9,278 bases of DNA from Acidimicrobiia bacterium (GCA_022865365.1 JALHSW010000155.1:1-9278); one strand, 5' to 3'; shown: positions 1 through 6,346, counted from the first letter of the stretch. Numbers and translations: made by a program. Notes: a model not told the origin generated them from the sequence alone.

Positions 1-20
1 CGACGCCACCCCCCTCGGGG

Positions 21-105
21 GCCCGGGTGGCGGAACGGCAGACGCAGGCGGCTTAAACCCGCCGGCTCCTTCGGGAGCGTGGGGGTTCGAATCCCTCCCC
101 GGGCA
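21..105 (+). tRNA. tRNA-Leu (anticodon UAA), intact
   Basis: A complete 85-nt class II tRNA cloverleaf is visible. The acceptor stem pairs GCCCGGG (21-27) with CCCGGGC (98-104). The anticodon stem pairs GGCGG (47-51) with CCGCC (59-63) around the 7-nt loop CTTAAAC, giving anticodon TAA at 54-56. A long variable arm hairpin (GGCTCC-TTC-GGGAGC, ~64-78) is typical of leucine tRNAs, and the T-loop GGTTCGAATCC is canonical. The discriminator is A105. CCA is not encoded, because ACCG follows. It decodes UUA, the rare leucine codon in high-GC actinobacteria (the role of bldA in Streptomyces). Its 3' half is duplicated at 8621-8683, so the gene is the likely integration target of the island to its right. 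Confidence 0.96.
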
Positions 106-112
106 CCGCTGA
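50..112 (+). repeat. Left direct repeat / attL-like site in the tRNA-Leu 3' end
   Basis: This 63-base segment runs from the anticodon stem to 7 bases past the tRNA. It recurs at 8621-8683 with a single mismatch (A55 versus G8626); 56-112 is identical to 8627-8683. Integrating elements that use tyrosine recombinases commonly cross over in a tRNA anticodon or T arm, restore the gene at one end and leave a displaced 3' fragment at the other. The arrangement here fits that, with the intact tRNA on the left. Repeat coordinates are read directly from the sequence; the attL role is inference. Confidence 0.85.
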
Positions 113-150
113 CCTGATGTCCCCTTCCGGACGGACCATGAGTCAGGTCA
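110..150. terminator. Possible bidirectional terminator between tRNA-Leu and the cyclase gene
   Basis: The inverted repeat TGACCTGA (110-117) / TCAGGTCA (143-150) encloses a 25-nt loop that itself contains a short TCCG/CGGA pairing. It lies between two converging transcripts, the tRNA gene on + and the cyclase gene on -, which stops at 155. The stem is only 8 bp, the loop is long and there is no clear T-tract, so the call rests mainly on position. Confidence 0.3.
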
Positions 151-154
151 TCGT

Positions 155-811
155 TCACGTGTACAGATCAGGCGCCTCGATGAAGACGCGAGCACATTCC
201 AGGGAACAGAAGGAGTACTCCCGGCCGCCGAATGGGAGCCGAGCGGGTGCGGTGCCTTCGTCGATCACCATGTGACACACGGGATCGAGGGTGCCGGTTG
301 CTTCCGCGCCTCCGACTCGCTCGACGGCAAAGATCGCAACCGGACGAGCGATGTGCTTGAGGGCGACCTCGCCGAGCTCGAGCGTGCGCACGTCATCTCG
401 GTGGTCGAGCGCCCGAGCGCCGACCTCGGTCGTCAGTAGCTGACCGCTCCGGGCCTGCTCGGCCACTCGCGCGGCGAGGTTGACCGTTGCGCCGTAGACA
501 TCACCATCGTGCTCGACCATGTCCCCGCTGTGCAGGCCGATGCGCACTCCCGGGAACGAGGGCTCGGCATCGACTGCGGTGAGAAGCGCAATTCCCGTAT
601 CGACTGCGTCGCCGATGCTGTCGGCGGTGAACATGATGGCATCGCCGATGGTTTTCACAATGCGGGTAGTTCCCACGAGCACATCGTTCCCCAGTGCCGT
701 GAATCGGAACGTGACTGCGACGGCGTCCTCGTCGCCATGAGCTTCGGTGAGCGCGGTGAACCCGGCAAGGTCGGCGAACATCACGGCGCGATCGGATCGG
801 GTCTCAGGCAT
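155..811 (-). CDS. Class III adenylate/guanylate cyclase with C-terminal YHS metal-binding domain
   Basis: This 218-aa cytoplasmic protein has no signal peptide or membrane segment. Residues ~8-165 form a class III cyclase catalytic domain with every canonical position present: metal ligands D14 (FADLAGFT) and D57 (KTIGDA), substrate-specifying K53 and D104 (GDVYG), ribose-orienting N111 and transition-state R115 (VNLAAR). The K/D pair favours ATP, hence cAMP production. Residues ~174-218 form a YHS (TRASH-like) domain with DPVCHM (C179), FCS (C202) and C206, a pattern that binds heavy metals in copper-handling proteins. The ATG at 811 is preceded by an AAGG about 10 nt upstream. It is the last gene of the leftward SHOCT operon, 43 nt after the methyltransferase. 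The domain order suggests metal-responsive cyclase activity; that is inference, and the YHS domain could instead only store or deliver metal. Confidence 0.9.
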   Translation of the reverse strand: MPETRSDRAVMFADLAGFTALTEAHGDEDAVAVTFRFTALGNDVLVGTTRIVKTIGDAIMFTADSIGDAVDTGIALLTAVDAEPSFPGVRIGLHSGDMVEHDGDVYGATVNLAARVAEQARSGQLLTTEVGARALDHRDDVRTLELGEVALKHIARPVAIFAVERVGGAEATGTLDPVCHMVIDEGTAPARLPFGGREYSFCSLECARVFIEAPDLYT

Positions 812-854
812 GGTGACCGAACCTTACGGTGCCCGGCGCATGTCGCTCGTTGGC

Positions 855-1517
855 CTATACAGGCTTGTGTCCGGCGATGTAGCTGAGCGTACCGAACGCG
901 GTGGAGAGATTGCCTTGCGTGCTCACGTTCTCGAATCCGGAAGCTTCGAACACTCTGGGAAGGAGTCCCCGAACGTTATCTCTGGTGTTCGCGAATCCGT
1001 CGAGGACCTGAATGGGGAGGAAGAGCGCTCGCATGAGCGGGTTCGTCGGCACGCCCCAGTCGGCGACGTGCAGCCCCCCGCCCGGCGCGAGCACACGGAA
1101 GACCTCAGCGGCGATCCGTCCCTTTGCCCCAAGTTCGAGGTGGTGGAAGAAGAGGCTCGAGACCACCCGGTCAAAGGTGCCGTCCGGGAAGGGGAGGCGC
1201 TCGCCGATACCTTGGAGGAGCTCGACCTCGAGGCGTGCGGCCTGTGCTTTGGCGCGGCCTCTGCGCAGGACTGCGGGATCGGCATCTAGGCCGATGATCG
1301 TCGCCTGTGGCTGTGCTGTCTTGGCCATCATGGCCAACGTGGCAGTTCCACAGCCGAGGTCGAGAAGCCTTGTGTCAGCGCCGAGCTCGGCGCGGGTGAG
1401 CAGTTCCTTCTTGAAGGTGGCTTCGCGGGTGGTGATGCGCACGACGGGGTCGTACACCGCCGTCAGCCACGCGAATCCGAGTGCAGGCACGTACGTTGGG
1501 CCGTTTCGGTCATCCAT
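855..1517 (-). CDS. Class I SAM-dependent methyltransferase (UbiE/Methyltransf_11 type)
   Basis: This 220-aa soluble protein has a Rossmann-fold methyltransferase layout. Motif I is LLDLGCGTAT at 51-60, the acidic residues that bind the SAM ribose are D78 and D80 (GLDAD), motif IV spans FDRVVSS with HH at 125-126, and a PGGG turn lies at 145-148. About 50 residues precede motif I. The substrate cannot be read from the sequence. It is not an ArsM arsenite methyltransferase as far as can be seen, because C56 in motif I is its only cysteine. The ATG at 1517 starts 15 nt after the stop of the upstream gene, with no good Shine-Dalgarno, so translation may depend on the preceding gene. Membership in the metal operon suggests a detoxification or membrane-lipid role, but that is a guess. 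Confidence 0.88.
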   Translation of the reverse strand: MDDRNGPTYVPALGFAWLTAVYDPVVRITTREATFKKELLTRAELGADTRLLDLGCGTATLAMMAKTAQPQATIIGLDADPAVLRRGRAKAQAARLEVELLQGIGERLPFPDGTFDRVVSSLFFHHLELGAKGRIAAEVFRVLAPGGGLHVADWGVPTNPLMRALFLPIQVLDGFANTRDNVRGLLPRVFEASGFENVSTQGNLSTAFGTLSYIAGHKPV

Positions 1518-1532
1518 GCGATCGGTGATTCT

Positions 1533-2057
1533 TCAGGTTCCGTGTGCGTGTCGGCCGTGGTCGCTGAGTTGGGCGTCGAACCAGACATGGAGTGCGTCGA
1601 CGAGCTTGGTGCTCGTGGTTCGGTAGGTGATCGTCGCTCCGCGTGGAGCATCGGCGTATGTGAACGTGACTTGGCTCGCGCCGCTTTCGAGGGCAGCGAG
1701 TCCGGGCATGTTTCTGCCGTGGATCGCTGCGGGATCGGTGAAATCTCCTGAAGCGAAGAGCTGCGCCTCCTGTGCGAGGTGCATGCGGATCAGCGCGATC
1801 TGACCGGTGTTGTTCACAGCATTCGCGGTCACTGTCTCGATGCCACCGTCGGCCGTGTTCGCGAAGACGTGTGTCGTCTGCGCCTGATCGAACGGCATGA
1901 CGTGGGCCCCGCGCGCTTCGACGACGGCCTGACGGTTCCCGAGCTGTGTGGCGCTGTCGTCGCCGGAGCGGAGCAGCAAATGCACGCCAATGCCGACAAT
2001 GATCGCGAGCGTGGCGACCCCGAAGCCTGCCGCTGCGAACAAGGTGCGTCGTCTCAC
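1533..2057 (-). CDS. Membrane-anchored extracytoplasmic protein, His/Met-containing, unknown function
   Basis: This 174-aa protein has an N-terminal arginine cluster (2-4) and one hydrophobic segment (~6-29), followed by a domain predicted outside the membrane. It carries scattered potential copper ligands: H52, M54, H63, M92, H93, H113, M117, H157, and a C-terminal tail with H167, H170 and H172. Recognisable conserved-looking blocks are MPFDQAQTTHVF (54-65), DFTDPAAIHG (105-114) and ALHVWFDAQLSDHG (155-168). From memory, relatives in actinobacterial genomes are often labelled 'aspartate carbamoyltransferase'. Nothing here supports that enzyme: there is no carbamoyl-phosphate motif and the length is about half. 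The start is GTG at 2057 with AGGGA about 9 nt upstream. It sits between the SHOCT protein and the methyltransferase in one operon, so a metal-related envelope function is plausible but unproven. Confidence 0.8.
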   Translation of the reverse strand: MRRRTLFAAAGFGVATLAIIVGIGVHLLLRSGDDSATQLGNRQAVVEARGAHVMPFDQAQTTHVFANTADGGIETVTANAVNNTGQIALIRMHLAQEAQLFASGDFTDPAAIHGRNMPGLAALESGASQVTFTYADAPRGATITYRTTSTKLVDALHVWFDAQLSDHGRHAHGT

Positions 2058-2137
2058 TGTCGGGATTCCCTGGTTGGGCTCGGCGCGAAGGAGTCGCGGA
2101 GCTAGTTGGTCACGGCTTCAGGTACTCGGGCTGACAT

Positions 2138-2407
2138 TCAACTCTTGAGGACATCCCGGCGCGCACGGTACTCGTCCTCGTCGATCTCACCACGGGCGAA
2201 GCGGTGATCCAGTGTCTCGTGCGCATTCGCCCGGTCCCGAGTGTCGCCCCGCCCCGACTCGCGAGCCACGAAGAACACGAGTGCCGCGACCACGACGATC
2301 ACGAGCACCATGCCGAGACCCATGACCCACCACCCCCAGCCGTCCATGTGGTCGTTGTCCATCCAACGCTGCGCGGAGATCGTCGCCATCACCAGAGTGT
2401 CGAGCAC
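2138..2407 (-). CDS. Small SHOCT-domain membrane protein
   Basis: This 89-aa protein has a single transmembrane segment (~26-48) after a short Trp/His/Met-containing N-terminus (HMDGWGWW, 20-27). Its charged C-terminal SHOCT domain (~63-88) carries the typical pattern of a Leu-Asp helix start, FARGEIDEDEY and RARRDVL. SHOCT domains are short oligomerisation or interaction motifs common in bacterial membrane proteins of unknown role. The GTG at 2407 is chosen because a strong AAGGAG lies 6 nt upstream; ATG codons at 2389 and 2362 lack such a site. It is the first gene after the promoter/operator at 2444-2472 and leads an operon with the genes down to position 155. Its exact function is not known. 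Confidence 0.82.
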   Translation of the reverse strand: MLDTLVMATISAQRWMDNDHMDGWGWWVMGLGMVLVIVVVAALVFFVARESGRGDTRDRANAHETLDHRFARGEIDEDEYRARRDVLKS

Positions 2408-2443
2408 GCCATGCTCCTTCCGTCAGATACACCTCTCTCGTCC

Positions 2444-2472
2444 AATGTATCTACGACACGATGTCGTTGTAA
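2444..2472 (-). promoter_or_regulatory. Promoter of the SHOCT-to-cyclase operon
   Basis: On the - strand a -35-like TTACAA (2472-2467) is followed after exactly 17 nt by a -10-like TACATT (2449-2444). The predicted transcription start is near 2437, about 30 nt before the GTG at 2407. The match to sigma-70-type boxes is moderate (3/6 and 4/6). The spacing is ideal, the local sequence is AT-richer than its surroundings, and a perfect palindrome fills the spacer. Confidence 0.55.
2452..2468. promoter_or_regulatory. BlaI-type operator 1 (in the SHOCT operon promoter)
   Basis: ACGACA-CGA-TGTCGT (2453-2467) is a perfect 15-bp interrupted palindrome placed between the -35 and -10 boxes. Its extended form TACGACA-N3-TGTCGTT resembles a GC-adapted version of the TACTACA/TGTAGTA half sites of staphylococcal BlaI/MecI operators. 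The same half-site and 3-nt spacing recur upstream of the ATPase at 6328-6346. A repressor bound here would block RNA polymerase. That the BlaI-family protein encoded at 3494-3871 is the binder is inference. Confidence 0.65.
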
Positions 2473-2494
2473 TGGTCATATGGCGGTTCGGTAG

Positions 2495-2508
2495 GGGACT
2501 TTGGTCCC
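2495..2508 (-). terminator. Weak hairpin after the M56 gene
   Basis: GGGAC (2495-2499) and GTCCC (2504-2508) pair across a TTTG loop, about 65 nt downstream of the M56 stop on the - strand and before the next promoter. The stem is only 5 bp and has no T-tract, so it may merely attenuate read-through. Confidence 0.25.
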
Positions 2509-2570
2509 GGGACGCTGGCCATGCACGGGCAAGCATCTCGGCGGGACATCATGCGTGGTCCGTGGTGATC

Positions 2571-3497
2571 TCAGTCAGGACAGTAGGCACCGAGTGCTAT
2601 CGCATGGTGCGAGGTGGTGAACCAACCCATCACGAGCAGGACTGCGCTGATCGCGAGCACCATGGCCGGGAGGTAGAGCAACGTTCGACTTATCCGGCCG
2701 AGCGGGAACACCAGTCGCTCGAGCCGTTGGATGCGAGACGAATGACTCGCCCGGAATGCGGGTTGTCCCGGCGGTGCGGTGGTCACGCGCGTGATAGCGC
2801 TGACCAAAGCCCGCCGCGATGCCGGTCGCGAACGGAGGGTCGCTTCGTCTGCCCACTCCTCGAGCTGGCTACGAACGTCAACAAGTGCAGAGGCGACGAA
2901 GGGGAGCCGACCGAGGACTCGTTCGACGACGTTCAACACTACGAGGTAGCGGTGATGCGCAAGGCGCAGATGAGCGGCTTCGTGGGCGATGACGGTCTCG
3001 CGCTCCTCGGCATCGAGGGAGTCCCACAATCCGGCCGAGATCACCACCTGGGGGCGTGGTGCCGGGACGCTGATCGCGAGGGTCGTCGCCGTCGGGAGCA
3101 CGACAACCTCGAACTCGCCACGATCCTCGTGTACGCCCAACCATGGTTCGACATGGGTGCGGTGGCGGGCGCGTCGCGCCCTTGCACTGCACACGAGGAC
3201 GACGCCGGCGATCCAGGTCGCGACAAGACCCGCCGACCAGCCGAGGGCCGGGCTGCTCAAGACCAGCCCGCCGAAGGCATGCTCGCAGATCCCCGCCATG
3301 CCGCTTGCTCGGAGCCCGCGCAGGACGGTGGGGGTGGCGGCGAGCACGAGTGCTACCCAGAGCGCGATGAGGCCGCCGGCGAGCAACGCGATCCCGGTTC
3401 GGGCCGCTTCGGCGGGGGGGAGTCTGCGCAGTGCTGCGTGGCGAATGCGGGGCAGCGCGATGAGCCCAAGTCCCACCAGTGCGAGCGCGGCCGTCAC
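2571..3497 (-). CDS. M56-family (BlaR1/MecR1-like) membrane metallopeptidase
   Basis: This 308-aa integral membrane zinc protease has helices at ~1-18, 35-54, 85-103 and 272-292. Positive charges in RIRHAALRR (17-25) and RARRARHR (106-113) place the catalytic region (~104-271) in the cytoplasm. The zinc motif is HEAAH (172-176), and the likely third ligand is E213 in EEWAD. BlaR1-type M56 proteins sense a ligand outside and trigger proteolysis of a BlaI repressor inside. No penicillin-binding sensor domain is present: the protein ends 16 residues after the last helix. The extracytoplasmic loop has M67, C71 and H73 and the outside tail has H297, H298 and C306, which could bind metal. Its GTG start at 3497 overlaps the repressor stop by 4 nt (GTGA), so the two are translationally coupled. 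It is the last gene of the ATPase operon. Confidence 0.9.
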   Translation of the reverse strand: MTAALALVGLGLIALPRIRHAALRRLPPAEAARTGIALLAGGLIALWVALVLAATPTVLRGLRASGMAGICEHAFGGLVLSSPALGWSAGLVATWIAGVVLVCSARARRARHRTHVEPWLGVHEDRGEFEVVVLPTATTLAISVPAPRPQVVISAGLWDSLDAEERETVIAHEAAHLRLAHHRYLVVLNVVERVLGRLPFVASALVDVRSQLEEWADEATLRSRPASRRALVSAITRVTTAPPGQPAFRASHSSRIQRLERLVFPLGRISRTLLYLPAMVLAISAVLLVMGWFTTSHHAIALGAYCPD

Positions 3498-3871
3498 TTG
3501 CGACGCCGTTGTTCCAGGAGGAGTCGAAGCTGCGAGGCCTCGCGCCTGCCGATCTCATCAGCGAAGTGGTGAAGCGCCGCTCCCCGGTCACCGGCCGTCT
3601 CGAGGATGTCGAGCATTCGCTGCGCGGCCCACTCCTCACGCGTGCAGACGGGCTGGTAGGCGTAGGCCCGTCCCTCAGGGCGACGATCCAGCATGCCCTT
3701 CTCCCAGAGTCGGGTGAGGATGGTCATGACGGTCGTGTAGGCCAGCGGAGGGCGGCGGGGGAGGCGCGCGTGTACCTCGGCGGGGATCAGCCACGTTTCG
3801 TCGTCCCAGAGGACGTCCATGACCATGGCTTCGAGCTCGCCACTCGCGCGTCGCTTGGGCACGTGCGTCAT
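3494..3871 (-). CDS. BlaI/MecI/CopY-family transcriptional repressor
   Basis: This 125-aa protein has a winged helix-turn-helix at ~8-75 with the typical start GELEAMVMDVLW and a recognition-helix region YTTVMTILTRLWEKGML (45-61), then a C-terminal dimerisation helix region (~78-120). It lacks the CxCxxxxC metal site of enterococcal CopY and has only C76, so it probably does not sense copper directly. The segment LHHFADEI (100-107) aligns by eye with the region of staphylococcal BlaI/MecI that is cut next to Phe102, fitting inactivation by the adjacent M56 protease. The ATG at 3871 overlaps the ATPase stop by 4 nt (ATGA). Two matching palindromes at 2452-2468 and 6328-6346 are its likely operators, making the operon autoregulated. 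Confidence 0.92.
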   Translation of the reverse strand: MTHVPKRRASGELEAMVMDVLWDDETWLIPAEVHARLPRRPPLAYTTVMTILTRLWEKGMLDRRPEGRAYAYQPVCTREEWAAQRMLDILETAGDRGAALHHFADEIGRREASQLRLLLEQRRRK

Positions 3872-6294
3872 CTTGTTCGTGCGCGTTGCGGCGCGCCAGT
3901 CGTGCCCGACTCAACGGCAGTGGCGCCGCCGGTTGCAATGGGCAGGGTTGGGAGCCGGAGCCGCTTGAGGAGCAAGGCGTTGACGGCGACGATCACGCTC
4001 GAGCCGGACATGGTGAGCGCGGCGATCTCGGGACTGAGCACGATGCCGAGCGGCTCGAGGGCCCCGGCCGCGATGGGGAGCGCGATGGCGTTGTAGCCGA
4101 TCGCCCAGCCAAGGTTCTGGCGCATCTTGCGGAGCGTGCCCCGGCCGATGGTCAGTGCGACGGCCACATCGAACGGATCGGATCGCATGAGCACGACATC
4201 GGCAGTTTCGATGGCCACGTCCGTCCCGGCACCGATGGCGATTCCGAGATCCGCTTGGGCGAGCGCAGGCGCGTCGTTGACGCCATCACCGACCATCGCG
4301 ATCCGCTGATCCTGTGTCTGGAGCTCGGCGACCTTGGCGGACTTGTCGCCGGGAAGCACCTCCGCGATCACGGTGTCGATGCCGAGCTCACCCGCGATCC
4401 TCTGCGCCGTCGCCTGGTTGTCGCCCGTGAGCATCACGACCTCGACCCCGGCGTCGTGGAGCGCATCGACGGTCGCAACCGCGGTCGGTCTCGCGGCATC
4501 GGCGATGCCGAAGACGGCGACCACACGGCCATCGACTGCCGCGATGACGGCGGTGCGGCCTCCGGCGGCGATCTCGTCCGGGCGATCGTCGAGGGTGGCG
4601 TCGCCGGCTGCCTCGCGTTCCATGAGCCGCCGGTTCCCAACCGCGACCTTGTGGCCCTCGACCGTCGCGACGGCGCCATGACCAGGCACAGACTCGAAAC
4701 CGCTGACCGGCCCGGGCTGCGCACCATTGGCCCTGGCGTACTCGACGATCGCCTCCGCCAGAGGATGCTCGGACTCGCGCTCGAGGCTCGCGACCAGCCG
4801 GAGCACCTCGGTGCGATCGCCTCCGGTGATGAAGTCGGTGACTTCGGGCTCTCCCTTGGTCAGGGTCCCGGTCTTGTCCATGACGACGACGTCGACACGC
4901 GCGGCTGTCTCGATCGCCATCGCGTGCTTGAACAGCACGCCGCGCCCTGCGCCCAGCCCGGTGCCGACCATGATCGCCGTCGGAGTTGCCAAGCCCAGCG
5001 CGTCGGGGCAGGTGATGACGACCACGGTGATCGCGAACAACAGCGCTTCGTCGACGGTCTTGCCCGCCAAGAGCCAACCCACGAAGGTGAGGAGGCCTCC
5101 GACCAAGGCGACGAGCACGAGCCAGAACGCCGCCCGGTCCGCGAGCCGCTGACCCGGAGCCTTGGAGTTCTGGGCCTCCTGGACCAACTCGACGATCTGG
5201 GCGAGCGCGGTGTCCGAACCGACGCCGGTCGCGCGGACGCGCAAGGTTCCGTTGCGGTTGATGGTGGCGCCGATGACGCCGGCGCCAGGTTCCTTGTGCA
5301 CCGGGAGGCTCTCTCCCGTGACCATCGATTCGTCGACATCGCTATTGCCGTCCTCGACGATCCCGTCGACGGGCACCTTCGCTCCGGGCCGGACCAGCAC
5401 CAGTTCACCGACCGCGACCTCTGCGGTCGGCACCTCGACCGGCTCTCCGTCGCGAAGGACGATTGCCATCGCCGGAGCGAGGTCGAGCAGCGCTCGGATG
5501 GCGTCGTTCGCTCCGCCTCGCGCGCGCATCTCGAAGAAGTGGCCGAGGAGCACGAATGTCGCGAGTACGGACGAGGCTTCGAAGAACACCTCGCCGCCGC
5601 CGGTGAGCGTGACGGCAACCGAGTAGACCCACCCGGCACCGACTCCGACCGCGACGAGCACCATCATGTCGAGTGTGCGAGCCCGCAACGCGGCGACTGC
5701 TCCTCGGAAGAACAACGCCGACGAGTAGAAGATGACCGGGAGGCTCAGCAACAAGGACCACATGTCGTCGTCCAAGCCCAAGGGCGGGGCGACGTCGAAG
5801 CCGAGCACGTCGCGTCCGATCGGTGACCACAGCACGATCGGGATCGAGAATGCGACGTCAACGAGAAAGCGGTTGCGCATGTCGCGGACCATCGCGGCCA
5901 TGTCGTGGCCGGCGTGCATGTCGTGCTGGTCCGCGGCACTCGGCGCGGGGTGGTGGTCGGCGGCGTGCTCATCGCCTGCCGACGCCTCGTGAGCAGCGAG
6001 TTGTGGCTGGTCGGGCGCCGCGAGGGGGTCGCAGAGATGCTCGGGGACCGATCGACCCGCACAGTGATACCCGCAGTCCCGGATCCAGTCCCTCAGCTCG
6101 ACGATCGACGTTCGTGTCGGGTCGAACGTCACCGATGCGTTCTGCGCGAGCGCGTTCGCGTCGACCGCGATGACCCCGGGGCGGCGACCGAGGATCGCTT
6201 CCACTCGTCCGGCCTGGCTCGCCCACTGGACGCCACCGACCTCGAGGATCGCGGTGACCGTCGCCTTCGAAGCATGGGTCGCGTGTTCGTCCAA
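3868..6294 (-). CDS. Heavy-metal (probably copper) P1B-type ATPase with CPD motif
   Basis: This ~808-aa exporter is numbered here from TTG 6294, chosen because GGAGG (6303-6307) lies 8 nt upstream; TTG 6309 would add 5 residues but has no ribosome site. Residues ~13-73 look like an HMA domain whose CxxC is replaced by WASQ (24-27). Right after it is CGYHC (74-78) with H86 and C88, then a His/Met-rich stretch (~102-132, including HDM twice). The catalytic core is complete: TGES (326-329), DKTGT with phosphorylated D473, HP (510-511), TGDN (623-626) and GDGVND (669-674). The TM6 ion motif is CPD (429-431), not CPC or CPH. YN (734-735) in TM7 and M762 with S765/S766 in TM8 match copper-type ATPases. 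Eight transmembrane segments can be traced. The stop overlaps the repressor start by 4 nt. Copper is favoured by context; Ag, Zn or another metal cannot be excluded. Confidence 0.93.
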   Translation of the reverse strand: MDEHATHASKATVTAILEVGGVQWASQAGRVEAILGRRPGVIAVDANALAQNASVTFDPTRTSIVELRDWIRDCGYHCAGRSVPEHLCDPLAAPDQPQLAAHEASAGDEHAADHHPAPSAADQHDMHAGHDMAAMVRDMRNRFLVDVAFSIPIVLWSPIGRDVLGFDVAPPLGLDDDMWSLLLSLPVIFYSSALFFRGAVAALRARTLDMMVLVAVGVGAGWVYSVAVTLTGGGEVFFEASSVLATFVLLGHFFEMRARGGANDAIRALLDLAPAMAIVLRDGEPVEVPTAEVAVGELVLVRPGAKVPVDGIVEDGNSDVDESMVTGESLPVHKEPGAGVIGATINRNGTLRVRATGVGSDTALAQIVELVQEAQNSKAPGQRLADRAAFWLVLVALVGGLLTFVGWLLAGKTVDEALLFAITVVVITCPDALGLATPTAIMVGTGLGAGRGVLFKHAMAIETAARVDVVVMDKTGTLTKGEPEVTDFITGGDRTEVLRLVASLERESEHPLAEAIVEYARANGAQPGPVSGFESVPGHGAVATVEGHKVAVGNRRLMEREAAGDATLDDRPDEIAAGGRTAVIAAVDGRVVAVFGIADAARPTAVATVDALHDAGVEVVMLTGDNQATAQRIAGELGIDTVIAEVLPGDKSAKVAELQTQDQRIAMVGDGVNDAPALAQADLGIAIGAGTDVAIETADVVLMRSDPFDVAVALTIGRGTLRKMRQNLGWAIGYNAIALPIAAGALEPLGIVLSPEIAALTMSGSSVIVAVNALLLKRLRLPTLPIATGGATAVESGTTGAPQRARTR

Positions 6295-6327
6295 CGCACC
6301 AACCTCCAAGGTCGCGGCGCCGTTCGG

Positions 6328-6346
6328 CTACGACATCGGGTCGTAG
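6328..6346. promoter_or_regulatory. BlaI-type operator 2 (upstream of the ATPase)
   Basis: CTACGAC (6328-6334) and GTCGTAG (6340-6346) form a perfect 7-bp inverted repeat around ATCGG. Written as TACGACA-N3-GGTCGTA it has the same half-sites and spacing as the palindrome in the SHOCT promoter at 2452-2468. It lies ~34-52 nt upstream of the TTG start at 6294, where an operator overlapping the transcription start would sit. A convincing -35/-10 pair for the ATPase was not found. Confidence 0.65.

Noticed and set aside
855..1517. Arsenite methyltransferase
   Set aside because: The ArsM cysteines are absent; C56 in motif I is the only cysteine, and no arsenic genes are nearby.
2241..3572. Long forward open frame (443 codons) opposite the M56 gene
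   Set aside because: It has low-complexity, charged composition and no motif, and lies antisense to a clear zinc protease with HEAAH.
2571..3871. Beta-lactam sensing operon (blaI-blaR1)
   Set aside because: The M56 protein has no penicillin-binding domain and no beta-lactamase is nearby; the genes are coupled to a metal ATPase.
3886..5826. Long forward open frame (646 codons) opposite the ATPase
   Set aside because: It is an antisense shadow caused by GC-rich codon bias; its product is His/Arg/Asp-rich with no domain, whereas the reverse frame is a complete P-type ATPase.
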